NCBI RefSeq assembly: GCF_008040165.1
Contig: NZ_VRUR01000001.1
Coordinates: forward strand, 1,011,349-1,075,348
Length of the DNA stretch: 64,000 bases
From: Flagellimonas hymeniacidonis
Lineage (GTDB): Bacteria; Bacteroidota; Bacteroidia; Flavobacteriales; Flavobacteriaceae
Reading direction: 5' to 3'
The position numbers were made by a program, and so were the translations under genes. The notes under the pieces were generated by a model that was not told the DNA's origin, did not search any database, and saw nothing but the letters and a program-made list of their open reading frames with translations. This document shows positions 44,911 to 53,185 of the stretch, one piece after another. Every line of letters starts with the position of its first letter. The first letter of the stretch is position 1.

Positions 44911-44928
44911 ACCGACTGCCTAGTTTGT
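44911..44928. promoter_or_regulatory. degenerate TetR-type operator
   Basis: ACCGAC, six bases, GTTTGT. The left arm is identical to the site at 45015 and the right arm is only partly conserved. It lies in the patatin/arsenosugar divergent region (309 bp, 44828-45136), which otherwise holds the two sites described next and no gene. Confidence 0.35.
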
Positions 44929-45014
44929 TTTTTTCAAAGATCAATGTGTTTTATGCATTTCGTCGATATCGCCTCGATTTTAATCTTGATGTATTTAAGG
45001 ATGCCATTTTTGAA

Positions 45015-45032
45015 ACCGACTTGCTGGTCGGA
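45015..45032. promoter_or_regulatory. TetR-type operator upstream of the arsenosugar genes
   Basis: ACCGAC-N6-GTCGGA, an 18-bp near-perfect palindrome. The same word with both arms perfect occurs 4.5 kb away just upstream of the TetR gene. Confidence 0.6.
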
Positions 45033-45106
45033 ATGTTAAAATTGTCTGTTCTAAAAGAAAAATGTAATCAGACATGATACTTTTCGACCAATTGCACATA
45101 GATATT

Positions 45107-45124
45107 TATCGTAAGTTTACGATA
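45107..45124. promoter_or_regulatory. perfect palindrome overlapping the arsenosugar promoter
   Basis: TATCGTAA-GT-TTACGATA, 8-bp perfect arms. TTG at 45092-45094, a 17-bp spacer and TAAGTTTA at 45112-45119 form a plausible promoter, so a protein bound to the palindrome would cover the -7 box. The shape would suit a dimeric ArsR/SmtB-type repressor; no such gene is in the window. Confidence 0.6.
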
Positions 45125-45136
45125 GTATAGCAAATC

Positions 45137-45826
45137 TTGAAAAACACTTTTTCAAAAGAAACGGCAATCTTGATTTTTGCGAATTCTGCTGTTGCGGAAA
45201 CTCGCCATAAAAAAACTGTGGCAAATTTGGAGTTGTTTCGAAGACTAACCGAACGTACACTTCAAACTGCAAAAGCCACTGGACTCCCATTTTATCATTT
45301 TACGGAAAAGGAACAAAAGGGTGCGACTTTTGGCGAGCGTTTTTCCAACGCCATTCAAACACTTTACGATAAGGGCTACCAAAATGTGATTACCATTGGT
45401 AATGATAGCCCACAGTTGAAAGCCTCCCATATTGTTGAAGCTGAAAAACAACTACGCTTGGGAAAAACCGTTCTGGGGCCAGCTTCTGATGGTGGTTTTT
45501 ACCTAATGGGCCTCCATCGCTCTAATTTTGATGCTACTTTATTCCTTAGATTGCCATGGCAACGCTTTGGGCTATTCAATAAGATTTCCCAGCTACTTGA
45601 AAGTTATAATTCCCATATTTATAGCCTTCCCGTTTTACACGACCTTGACAACAAGCAAGACATTATAACTCTTTTAGGTTTTTCCAAAACCATTGCAGGC
45701 TCTATTCTCAAAATTCTCAGAGCTTTCTTAAAGTGCAATACTCAAATTGTTTTCAAAGACATACGAATACCTGGGTTCTACATTACATCTCTTTATTATA
45801 ATAAGGGTTCTCCAATCCTTTTATAA
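45137..45826 (+). CDS. DUF2064 glycosyltransferase-like protein of arsenosugar synthesis
   Basis: 229 aa, GT-A-like DUF2064 (TIGR04282) family. Visible landmarks: AILIFANSAV, ATFGERFSNAIQTLYDKGYQ, VITIGNDSPQLKASHI and GPASDGGFYLMGL. An in-frame stop at 45128-45130 and no later ATG near the conserved start make the TTG at 45137 the best start. It is the first gene of a four-gene run with AhpD-like, ArsS and ArsM. It probably adds or shapes the sugar part of arsenosugars; the activity is inferred from context. Confidence 0.85.
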   Translation: MKNTFSKETAILIFANSAVAETRHKKTVANLELFRRLTERTLQTAKATGLPFYHFTEKEQKGATFGERFSNAIQTLYDKGYQNVITIGNDSPQLKASHIVEAEKQLRLGKTVLGPASDGGFYLMGLHRSNFDATLFLRLPWQRFGLFNKISQLLESYNSHIYSLPVLHDLDNKQDIITLLGFSKTIAGSILKILRAFLKCNTQIVFKDIRIPGFYITSLYYNKGSPILL

Positions 45827-45916
45827 AATCATTCTATTTCATCATTCATTGTTTTCAACTTGGATAAGGGTAAAATGCTTTTATCTAAATTCTAATTACT
45901 TACTAAAAAACATAAC

Positions 45917-46252
45917 ATGGCAAACTCATATTATGACCCGGCAGACTTAAGAAAATTTGGTAAAATAACTGAATGGAGCGAAGAACTGGGCACTAAATTT
46001 TTTGATTACTACGGTAAGGTTTTCGAAGAAGGTGCACTAAGTGCAAGAGAAAAATCTTTAATAGCCCTGGCCGTTTCCCATGTGGTTAAATGTCCATATT
46101 GTATAGATGCTTATACCAAAGACGGATTGCAAAAGGGAATTACCAAAGAGGAAATGATGGAAGCGGTACATGCGGGTGCTGCTATTGAAAGCGGAGCTAC
46201 TTTGGTTCATGGAGTGCAAATGATGAACAAATACAACAAATTATCCATGTAG
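45917..46252 (+). CDS. AhpD/carboxymuconolactone decarboxylase-like protein of arsenosugar cluster
   Basis: 111 aa helical CMD-fold protein with the redox motif KCPYCIDAYTKDG (CxxC) and the second family histidine region AVHAGAAIESGATLVHG. It matches the arsenosugar-biosynthesis-associated peroxidase-like group. A thiol-redox role on arsenic intermediates is plausible. It lies 90 bp after the DUF2064 gene and 32 bp before arsS. Confidence 0.85.
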   Translation: MANSYYDPADLRKFGKITEWSEELGTKFFDYYGKVFEEGALSAREKSLIALAVSHVVKCPYCIDAYTKDGLQKGITKEEMMEAVHAGAAIESGATLVHGVQMMNKYNKLSM

Positions 46253-46284
46253 ACCCGTACGGTTTACCACTAGAATTTTTAAAA

Positions 46285-47379
46285 ATGGAAAGTATCTTAC
46301 CAAAGTCTAAAAAGGTAAAAAAGCCAATGCAAAAATCCCTGAAAGCACGGGATAATGAATTAGCGGCTACCAATAGACAACTTGAAATACTTGAAGGAGG
46401 TCTCTTTGCTGAGGGCGAACTTCCATATTTCAAGGATAAAATCAATAAAATTGGTCATTTCCCACTTCGACCAAAGAAATTAGAGATTCTACAAATCAAT
46501 GTGGGGTATATGTGCAATCAAGTATGCGAGCACTGTCACGTAGATGCTGGACCCGACCGTAAGGAAATTATGACACGTGATACCATGAAACAGTGTCTCG
46601 AAGTCATTAAAAATACTGGTGCCCATACCCTAGATCTAACAGGAGGAGCGCCAGAAATGAATCCAGATTTCCGTTGGTTTGTCGAAGAAGCTGCCAAAGC
46701 GGGAATTAAAGATTTTATTGTTCGGTCCAATCTAACCATCATTCGAGCAAACAAGAAGTACTACGATTTGCCGGACTTCTTTAAAAAACATAATGTACAT
46801 GTCATTTCATCCATGCCGCATTATACCCGTGGCAAAACGGATAAGCAGCGTGGAGATGGCGTTTTCGACAAATCGATTAAAGCACTACAAGAATTGAATG
46901 CACGTGGATATGGCATGCCTGGCAGTGACTTGCGTTTAGATTTAGTCTACAATCCTTCTGGAGCTTACTTACCGGGGGATCAAATGGCTATGGAAAAAGA
47001 CTTTAAAAAAGCCTTAGATCAGGATTTTGGAATTCAGTTCCATAATCTTTTTGCCATTACCAATTTACCCATTGCGCGCTTTTTGGATTATTTAATTGCC
47101 TCTGAAAACTACGAGGATTATATGTACGCCTTAGTGGAAGCCTACAATCCAGCAGCGGTGGCCAATGTGATGTGTACCAATACCATATCCATTAGTTGGG
47201 ATGGCTGGTTGTACGATTGCGACTTCAACCAGATGTTGGACCTTAAGGTCGCCAGCAAAGTGAAACATATTAAAGATTATAATGAAGATGTTTTAAATGA
47301 CAGGAACATTATTATCTCCCAACATTGCTACGGCTGTACCGCAGGTGCTGGAAGTAGTTGTCAAGGAACTGTCGCCTAA
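46285..47379 (+). CDS. arsS: arsenosugar biosynthesis radical SAM protein ArsS
   Basis: 364 aa. Radical SAM cluster motif MCNQVCEHCHV (C77, C81, C84) in the N-terminal half, with LDLTGGAPEMNP as the GGE-like SAM contact. The C-terminal DUF3641 part has further cysteines (SWDGWLYDCDFNQMLDL, then HCYGCTAGAGSSCQG) that may bind a second cluster. In cyanobacteria ArsS acts after ArsM to form the dimethylarsinoyl-5'-deoxyadenosine precursor of arsenosugars. Length and motifs are intact. Confidence 0.93.
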   Translation: MESILPKSKKVKKPMQKSLKARDNELAATNRQLEILEGGLFAEGELPYFKDKINKIGHFPLRPKKLEILQINVGYMCNQVCEHCHVDAGPDRKEIMTRDTMKQCLEVIKNTGAHTLDLTGGAPEMNPDFRWFVEEAAKAGIKDFIVRSNLTIIRANKKYYDLPDFFKKHNVHVISSMPHYTRGKTDKQRGDGVFDKSIKALQELNARGYGMPGSDLRLDLVYNPSGAYLPGDQMAMEKDFKKALDQDFGIQFHNLFAITNLPIARFLDYLIASENYEDYMYALVEAYNPAAVANVMCTNTISISWDGWLYDCDFNQMLDLKVASKVKHIKDYNEDVLNDRNIIISQHCYGCTAGAGSSCQGTVA

Positions 47380-47409
47380 AACAATAAAATACTATTTAAA
47401 TAAAGAATT

Positions 47410-48378
47410 ATGAGTTATTTACAAGCTACCGAAGATTTATATAAAGAAGCCGCATTAACCCCAGACGTAGGGCTGTGTTGTACCACAAACCCCATTTGGG
47501 AATTGCCAGGACTAAAAATCCCAAGAATAATGCAAGAGATGAACTACGGTTGTGGCAGCACCGTTCATGCCAGAGACCTTTCCAATAATCCCAAGATGCT
47601 CTATGTAGGTGTTGGCGGGGGAATGGAATTATTGCAATTCTCTTATTTCAACCGTCAAAAAGGGGGGGTTGTTGGTGTTGATGTTGTTGATGAAATGCTA
47701 CAGGCCAGCCGAGATAATTTTAAAATTGCCGAAGAAGAAAACGATTGGTTCAGGTCGGAATTTGTTGATCTGAAAAAAGGCGATGCTCTAAACCTTCCTG
47801 TTGAAGATAATTCAATCGATGTTGCCGCACAGAACTGCCTGTTCAACATTTTTAAGGAAGAAGATTTAAAGCGTGCCATTGAAGAAATGTATCGCGTGTT
47901 AAAACCAAATGGCAAACTCGTCATGAGTGATCCTACCTGCGAGCAAGAAATGAATACAACCTTACGAAATGATGACCGCTTACGTGCTCTTTGTCTTAGT
48001 GGAAGCCTTCCTATAAAACAATATATTAAGGCATTAACAGATGTTGGTTTTGGCACCATTGAAATTAGAGCCAGAAAGCCGTATCGAATTCTAGATCCTA
48101 AAAACTACCCCACAGATGAACTCATCTATATTGAATCTATAGAGGTAGCAGCTATAAAAGACCCTATGCCCGAAGATGGTCCATGTGTTTTTACCGGTAA
48201 AGCAGCCATTTATTTTGGTGGTGAAGATTATTTTGATGACCATAAAGGCCATGTTCTGTTAAAGAACCAGCCTTTGGCTATCTGTGACAAAACAGCAGGA
48301 GCCCTTGGTTCATTGGGGAGGGATGATATTTTTATTAGTGAGTCTACCTACCATTATGATGGTGGTGGCTGTTGCTAG
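47410..48378 (+). CDS. arsM: arsenosugar-type arsenite methyltransferase ArsM
   Basis: 322 aa SAM-dependent methyltransferase. SAM motif I is MLYVGVGGGMELLQFS. Cysteines that could hold As(III) occur in GLCCTT, NYGCGST, QNCLFN, DPTCEQE and RALCLSG, and the protein ends GGGCC. A ~110-residue C-terminal extension distinguishes this arsenosugar clade from ordinary ArsM. Methylates arsenite, feeding ArsS. It lies 30 bp past arsS and a strong terminator follows. Confidence 0.92.
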   Translation: MSYLQATEDLYKEAALTPDVGLCCTTNPIWELPGLKIPRIMQEMNYGCGSTVHARDLSNNPKMLYVGVGGGMELLQFSYFNRQKGGVVGVDVVDEMLQASRDNFKIAEEENDWFRSEFVDLKKGDALNLPVEDNSIDVAAQNCLFNIFKEEDLKRAIEEMYRVLKPNGKLVMSDPTCEQEMNTTLRNDDRLRALCLSGSLPIKQYIKALTDVGFGTIEIRARKPYRILDPKNYPTDELIYIESIEVAAIKDPMPEDGPCVFTGKAAIYFGGEDYFDDHKGHVLLKNQPLAICDKTAGALGSLGRDDIFISESTYHYDGGGCC

Positions 48379-48400
48379 AAAACAATATTGATTTCATTAC

Positions 48401-48432
48401 AAAAACCGCTCTTGACCATCAGGGCGGTTTTT
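48401..48432 (+). terminator. terminator of the arsenosugar operon
   Basis: AAAAACCGCTCTTGA and TCAGGGCGGTTTTTT pair with only minor mismatch around a 3-nt loop and run into T. The stem-loop begins 22 bp after the arsM stop codon. Confidence 0.85.
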
Positions 48433-48559
48433 TATTTTGGGGGAATGGTACTTATCGTGTTTGTATATGGTTTCTTAACCTGAAAACCCATGAAGAATTT
48501 CCGATTAGGAAATTTAGAAGCAGCGAACTATGCATCCTATTAGGTATTGGGCATCGTAC

Positions 48560-49315
48560 TCATTCTCTCCAATTTTGAAAACGGTCTATGTATAAATAGC
48601 TTTCAACAAATTTTCTGTGTTCGTTACTGGTCATTTTCTCCAGTAAATTAAGAGCAGAAATATAGCTCGTCAAGTTCCCGTTAGATGAACTGAATTTTCC
48701 GTCCTCAACAAATGTTACCAAACTGTCATTTTGAACTTTTAAATTTGGGTAATCTTTTTGCAGTTGTTTTCCCCCACCAATATAGGTGACGATTTTATGT
48801 CCGTCAGCAATTCCGGACTCACCAATAAGTTGTGCTCCTGCGCAATTGCTTACGATGTATTTGGTTTCTTCGTTTTTCTTTTTAATGAAATCCACCATTT
48901 TTTCATTGCGGACATGTGCGTACATATCATAACCACTAGGAACAAATAGCACTGTTAATTTTGGACAGTTTTCAAATGTGTAATCAGGAACAAAATGCAT
49001 GCCTTCCTCCGTTGTGATTGGGTTTTCCGTTTCCGCTATGGTGATTACATTAAAAAGCTGCTCAAAATTTTGATTGGGTTTTCCAAAAACATCCGATGCA
49101 GCAATAACTTCACCTTGCAGGACGCCATTAAACATAAGAAGACCTATTGTTGGCAATTCAGTTTTGTACGGCTTCAAGTGTTTTGTTAATGTGTCAGATT
49201 GTGACTCTACTCGATTGGTATTCTCCGTATTTAGGTTGGTTTTTGATTTCTCATTATTACAGCTAATAAAAATAGTTGCAAAAAACAGTGTCGAAATAAT
49301 CAGCACATTTTTCAT
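48560..49315 (-). CDS. DJ-1/PfpI-family lipoprotein
   Basis: 251 aa from MKNVLIIS. Lipoprotein signal ending FATIFISC (Cys19) and a single DJ-1/PfpI domain (about 50-245). The nucleophile elbow is IVSNCAGAQLIGESGIADGH, with the reactive Cys in NCAG. An upstream in-frame ATG (49342) would disrupt the signal peptide. Lipid-anchored DJ-1 domains are unusual because the family is mostly cytosolic; a protective role against glyoxals or thiol stress in the envelope is a guess. It lies between the arsenosugar genes and the TetR gene, on the other strand. Confidence 0.85.
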   Translation of the reverse strand: MKNVLIISTLFFATIFISCNNEKSKTNLNTENTNRVESQSDTLTKHLKPYKTELPTIGLLMFNGVLQGEVIAASDVFGKPNQNFEQLFNVITIAETENPITTEEGMHFVPDYTFENCPKLTVLFVPSGYDMYAHVRNEKMVDFIKKKNEETKYIVSNCAGAQLIGESGIADGHKIVTYIGGGKQLQKDYPNLKVQNDSLVTFVEDGKFSSSNGNLTSYISALNLLEKMTSNEHRKFVESYLYIDRFQNWRE

Positions 49316-49534
49316 ATTCTCATTTAAATATTGACAAGTCAACTATAATACAACTTGGACTCACCTTTTGATTAAAAAGTAGAACAAAGGTATTTATGTA
49401 AATTCTATTAAAAATTAAGCTAGTTTAAGAAAGATTTGACAAATCCATTTCACAGTTTGATACTGGGTTTTACCTTGGTATTCTTTTTTACTAAAGTTTT
49501 AGGGTGTCTTTTATCCCACAAATGATTCGCTTAA

Positions 49535-49552
49535 ACCGACCCGCCAGTCGGT
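49535..49552. promoter_or_regulatory. TetR operator upstream of the TetR gene
   Basis: ACCGAC-CCGCCA-GTCGGT, perfect 6-bp arms with a 6-bp spacer. It is about 150 bp before the TetR ATG and matches the site at 45015 in arms and spacing. The 386-bp gap 49316-49701 holds this site, the weaker site at 49665 and no gene. Confidence 0.65.
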
Positions 49553-49664
49553 CTGCTTTTTTAGGATATGCTCATTTTGGCCTGTATTTTACTTTTCACC
49601 GATTTTTCCTACACCTATACCCTTGTTTTTTTCGGTTGGATGGATTGCGCAGAATCTTTGTTAC

Positions 49665-49678
49665 AGACTTAACGGTCT
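49665..49678. promoter_or_regulatory. core-only second operator-like site
   Basis: AGAC-TTAACG-GTCT keeps the GAC-N6-GTC core of the TetR-type site and lies 24 bp before the TetR start codon, where the start of transcription would be. Confidence 0.3.
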
Positions 49679-49701
49679 AATTCACCCAAAACCTAAATCT
49701 T

Positions 49702-50319
49702 ATGGAAAAGAACCTAAAAAAACGAGAAACCATGCACCGCTTATGTGCAAAAGGGCTGGAAATATTCCAACAAAAAGGCTATTACAACACTAGCTTAGAT
49801 GATATATTAAAGGAATTAGAACTTTCTAAAGGAGCCTTTTATCATCATTTTAAATCCAAGGAGGATTACTTTATCAATATTATACAAAACTTAATTGTCC
49901 AAAAGGTATATGCCTTGTTGGTTGAACCTTTGAATACCTACGAAAACCCTTTACCCATTATTTTGGATAGTTTGGAAGAAGCTTTGGAGCCCGGTAAGCG
50001 AAATGAAATGGCATATGGATTTATGCTTAATGACTTTCTTACAGAATTCAACAAGCGAAATGCTCAAATCAGTAAGTATCTAAAAGATATTCTTAAAGTG
50101 TGGGAGGTCAATCTAGTTTCGGTGTTAAAAAGGGGCAAAATAGATGGCCATATTGCTCGTCATATTGATTGTGAGGGAGTAGCTACCTATATTATAGCTT
50201 CTTATTTGGGAATGCGCTCTTTGCTCATGGATAATACCAATAAGCAACTCAAGTATCAATACATACAGCAGCTAAAACATTACTTTCGTTCCATTGCAGC
50301 GCAAAATGTAATGGCTTAA
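49702..50319 (+). CDS. TetR/AcrR-family transcriptional regulator
   Basis: 205 aa. The N-terminal helix-turn-helix (about 10-55) reads KGLEIFQQKGYYNTSLDDIL followed by LSKGAFYHHFKSKEDYF, the typical TetR pattern. The C-terminal ligand domain (about 70-200) is unassigned. The 18-bp ACCGAC palindrome upstream suggests autoregulation; a near copy upstream of the arsenosugar operon makes that operon a possible second target. It converges on the GT9 gene with a 4-bp overlap of stop codons. Confidence 0.92.
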   Translation: MEKNLKKRETMHRLCAKGLEIFQQKGYYNTSLDDILKELELSKGAFYHHFKSKEDYFINIIQNLIVQKVYALLVEPLNTYENPLPIILDSLEEALEPGKRNEMAYGFMLNDFLTEFNKRNAQISKYLKDILKVWEVNLVSVLKRGKIDGHIARHIDCEGVATYIIASYLGMRSLLMDNTNKQLKYQYIQQLKHYFRSIAAQNVMA

Positions 50320-51365
50320 GGTGTCAATACCTGCTCAATTTTGGCCACTATCGCTGATGGACTGATGGACTCCATAGCTTTCTCATACCCTTTTGGAAGT
50401 TTGTTTCCATACACCGAAGTTGGAATTAATGGAAACAACGTTTTATTTGCCAACAATGCATTTTCCAGAGGTTGATTAAAAGGATAAAATCCGGCATAAG
50501 GGTGGGTAACACCCCAAATGGTTATCACAGGAATACCATAGTTTGCTGCCAAATGAGAATTGCCGCTATCCATACTTAACATCACATCCAAATTTGAAAT
50601 TAGACCCAATTCTTCGGACAACGTCAGCTTGCCTGCCATATTGATTGCGCTCTTGCTTTCCTTTTCAATAGCTTCCAACTGTTGAATTTCATTAGCCCCA
50701 CCGCCAAATAATAATATTTTATACTTTTCGGTATTGCTTAATGCTTGTATCACCTTTTTCATTAAATCTAGAGGATACATTTTACCCTCATGGGCAGCAA
50801 AAGGCGCAATACCTATCCATTTTTTAGCGTCTTGTGCTATCAATTCCAATGCTTTATCCGAAAGTGATTGCCGTTCCAGTAAGTTCACATTGGATAAATC
50901 AACGGGGAACCCTAATTCGGCGAACACATCGGCATAGCGTTGATGTGTACTTTTCAACTGTTGAAAATTTTTATTCTTGGCCCGCGTGAGTGCTTTTTTC
51001 TCCGCGCGTCCTTTGTCAATTTGAGCAAAAGGAATTTTATCCAATGCAAAATACTTCTTCAAAATTCGGCTTCTAAGCACATTGTGTAAATCTGCCACCG
51101 CATCGATTTGTAGTTTATTTAATTCCTGATGCAAGCGCCACAGACCAATAAGCCCTTTATGGCGTTTTTTTACATCAGCCTCATACACCTCAACATTCTT
51201 CAACGCAGAAAAAATAGGCGTGAATGCTTTTTTGGTAAGAATAGTAATCTTTAGTTCTGGGTTTTTGGCAAGTAAGACGGATAGCACCGGAACGGCCATA
51301 GCTACATCACCCATAGCCGATAGGCGAATCACTAAAATATGGGCATGTTTACCCTTTTTGTCCAC
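50316..51365 (-). CDS. glycosyltransferase family 9 (heptosyltransferase-like)
   Basis: 349 aa GT-B fold enzyme. The N-terminus ILVIRLSAMGDVAMAVPVLS is the GT9 signature. The C-terminal half has MLSMDSGNSHLAANYGIPVI and TIWGVTHPYAGFYPF. Transfers a heptose-type sugar to lipopolysaccharide core at the cytosolic face. Its start overlaps the DUF4254 gene by 17 bp; the two families are frequent neighbours. The acceptor is unknown. Confidence 0.92.
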   Translation of the reverse strand: MDKKGKHAHILVIRLSAMGDVAMAVPVLSVLLAKNPELKITILTKKAFTPIFSALKNVEVYEADVKKRHKGLIGLWRLHQELNKLQIDAVADLHNVLRSRILKKYFALDKIPFAQIDKGRAEKKALTRAKNKNFQQLKSTHQRYADVFAELGFPVDLSNVNLLERQSLSDKALELIAQDAKKWIGIAPFAAHEGKMYPLDLMKKVIQALSNTEKYKILLFGGGANEIQQLEAIEKESKSAINMAGKLTLSEELGLISNLDVMLSMDSGNSHLAANYGIPVITIWGVTHPYAGFYPFNQPLENALLANKTLFPLIPTSVYGNKLPKGYEKAMESISPSAIVAKIEQVLTP

Positions 51366-51954
51366 GAAGCACAGGGTTTAATTCATCATCATTGTACATC
51401 TTCATCTGCTTATAAACTTTCATGTACTTGTTTCCCGATTCAATATCTGCCAGTAATTGATCAATAGCGGTGGAAAGGTCTTTTCGTTGTTCCAAAAGCA
51501 CTTGGAGTTTTTCATTACATTTTTTGAGGTGTTCTGGGGAAGCATCCGTCCTATTTGCCTCTTCTTGCATATGATAAATTTTAAGTGCCAAAATAGAGAG
51601 CCGGTCAATGGCCCAAGCTGGGCTTTCTGTATTGATTGTGGCATCTCCTCTTACCTCAACCGATTGATATTTATTTAAAAAATAGCTATCAATATATTCG
51701 ACCAAATCCGTGCGGTCTTGATTACTGGCATCTATTTTTCGTTTAAGGTCCAGCGCATCTTCTGGATTTATGGAAGGGTCCCGAATAATATCTTCATAAT
51801 GCCATTGTACGGTATCAATCCAATTTTTTCGATAGAGTAAATGCTCTATCTTATCCTTTGGGTATGGATTTACAAACTCTTGATAGACATCGTCTTTAAC
51901 ATGGTAGGTATTAATACTCTCTTGAAAGATATTGAAGGCAAGCTCGCTAAACAT
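51349..51954 (-). CDS. DUF4254 protein
   Basis: 201 aa helical soluble protein. Key visible pattern: LLYRKNWIDTVQWHYEDIIR, then SPAWAIDRLSILALKIYHM. Function unknown, but its steady link with GT9 heptosyltransferases points to LPS-core assembly. Overlaps the GT9 gene by 17 bp, which suggests translational coupling. Confidence 0.86.
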   Translation of the reverse strand: MFSELAFNIFQESINTYHVKDDVYQEFVNPYPKDKIEHLLYRKNWIDTVQWHYEDIIRDPSINPEDALDLKRKIDASNQDRTDLVEYIDSYFLNKYQSVEVRGDATINTESPAWAIDRLSILALKIYHMQEEANRTDASPEHLKKCNEKLQVLLEQRKDLSTAIDQLLADIESGNKYMKVYKQMKMYNDDELNPVLRGQKG

Positions 51955-51991
51955 TTTCGGATAATTTGAGGCAAAGATATTGCTTTATCGC

Positions 51992-52924
51992 TTAAGGATT
52001 TAGCTCTAATGCAAAAACCAAAAAAGACAGCAAAACAGATATCACAATAACTGCCTCTTTTAGTCTAGCCTTTTTGATGGCTTCCAAATAATTGGTCAAA
52101 AAAACAGCCGCCGGGAAAAAAGTGAGCAGCAATAACGATGAATCCATTGATTCAAACAGGCTAATAAAAAGTCCAATTAAGAAGGTTAAGAAGATAATGC
52201 GTAATGGAAGTAGTTTTCCCCCTCCTTTTTTTCGAACTTTCAAGAAAACCAAGAACGTTACCAATAGTATTAACGAGGCATAAATTATCAACTTGGTGAT
52301 TCCAGGTTGACTTGGAAAATTAGTGTTTAAAAGTCCTAGCGAAAAACGATAGTGCTCTCTATAAAAATGAAGCATGTCGTACAACTTAAAAATCGCAAAG
52401 GACAAGATAAAAACTGATATGATAGCCGCAATAGGAACCATCCAGTTTTTGGTTGTCTTTCTATCATAAATATTGATTACGACAAAAACCAGAATTAAAA
52501 AAACAAGGGCCCAATCGTAAAAAAAGCTGGCTACACATATTAAAAAGCTAGCATCAAAAATTTTATGCTTTACGTTTTTAATCGATTTAATCGATAATAA
52601 CCTCCACACTGCCAACAGCACAAAAAAATTGGTGAAAATGCCATTCTTATCTATTAATACATTGGAAAATGCAACTAGTAGCAATACAAAAAATAAGATG
52701 GCAAATGAGCTAAGATCCGTTACCTTCTCCACCCTCACAATTCTACTAATGAGGTAAATGGAAAATAAGAGTACCGTCAGTGTTAAAAGTTCTAGCGGAA
52801 GTACATCAACATTAATGTTCCGTTCTGAACCTAAAAACAAGAACATTCCATAAAAAAAGGAGAGAAAAACAGATAAAACAATATAGTTTATGGGCTTTGT
52901 TTTCCCGAAAAAGCTTGAAATCAT
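51992..52924 (-). CDS. DUF6427-like membrane protein
   Basis: 310 aa with about 9-10 hydrophobic helices (for example YIVLSVFLSFFYGMFLFLG and FFVLLAVWRLLSI). It starts MISSFFGKTKPINY. In other flavobacteria this family lies by purD and DUF6341, as here. The function is unknown. It starts 39 bp from the divergent DUF6341 gene, sharing a palindromic promoter region. Confidence 0.75.
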   Translation of the reverse strand: MISSFFGKTKPINYIVLSVFLSFFYGMFLFLGSERNINVDVLPLELLTLTVLLFSIYLISRIVRVEKVTDLSSFAILFFVLLLVAFSNVLIDKNGIFTNFFVLLAVWRLLSIKSIKNVKHKIFDASFLICVASFFYDWALVFLILVFVVINIYDRKTTKNWMVPIAAIISVFILSFAIFKLYDMLHFYREHYRFSLGLLNTNFPSQPGITKLIIYASLILLVTFLVFLKVRKKGGGKLLPLRIIFLTFLIGLFISLFESMDSSLLLLTFFPAAVFLTNYLEAIKKARLKEAVIVISVLLSFLVFALELNP

Positions 52925-52951
52925 GCTAGGTTTTACTACTTTTGTAAAGTA
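52915..52951. promoter_or_regulatory. promoter with palindromic -7 region between DUF6427 and DUF6341
   Basis: On the plus strand TTG (52915-52917), 19 bp, then TACTTTTG (52937-52944) fit the consensus exactly. The -7 box is part of the palindrome TACTTT-TGT-AAAGTA (52937-52951), so the minus strand shows a similar TACTTTAC box toward DUF6427. Confidence 0.62.
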
Positions 52952-52963
52952 AATATAGCTAAG

Positions 52964-53185
52964 ATGAGCAAGTTTTTTTATGGCATTGAAGACTTATTTG
53001 TAAACGGTCTTTTTGCTCCTTATGATTTTTTCCGTTTTATGCAAAACTGGTGGGCTTCCAACTCCGTGAATTGGATTTTCTTCGTCATTGGAATGATCGC
53101 TATGGTTTATTGGATGAACCAGCTGAAAATTTTTAATGATAATGGGGAAGAGGACAAGAGCATAAGCTCCCATTCTTATCTATAA
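52964..53185 (+). CDS. DUF6341-like small membrane protein
   Basis: 73 aa: MSKFFYGIEDLFVNGLFAPY, then one helix NWIFFVIGMIAMVYWMNQLK and a short polar tail. Matches the DUF6341 family found next to purD in flavobacteria. Its stop overlaps the purD stop region by 6 bp (convergent). No function known. Confidence 0.82.
   Translation: MSKFFYGIEDLFVNGLFAPYDFFRFMQNWWASNSVNWIFFVIGMIAMVYWMNQLKIFNDNGEEDKSISSHSYL

Noticed and set aside
48372..48578. 68-codon plus-strand frame after arsM
   Set aside because: It runs through the arsM terminator hairpin, so a translated product is unlikely.
49535..49565. Palindrome plus T run as a terminator
   Set aside because: The T tract after the palindrome is offset and the site lies upstream of a gene on the same strand; the match to the 45015 site favours an operator.
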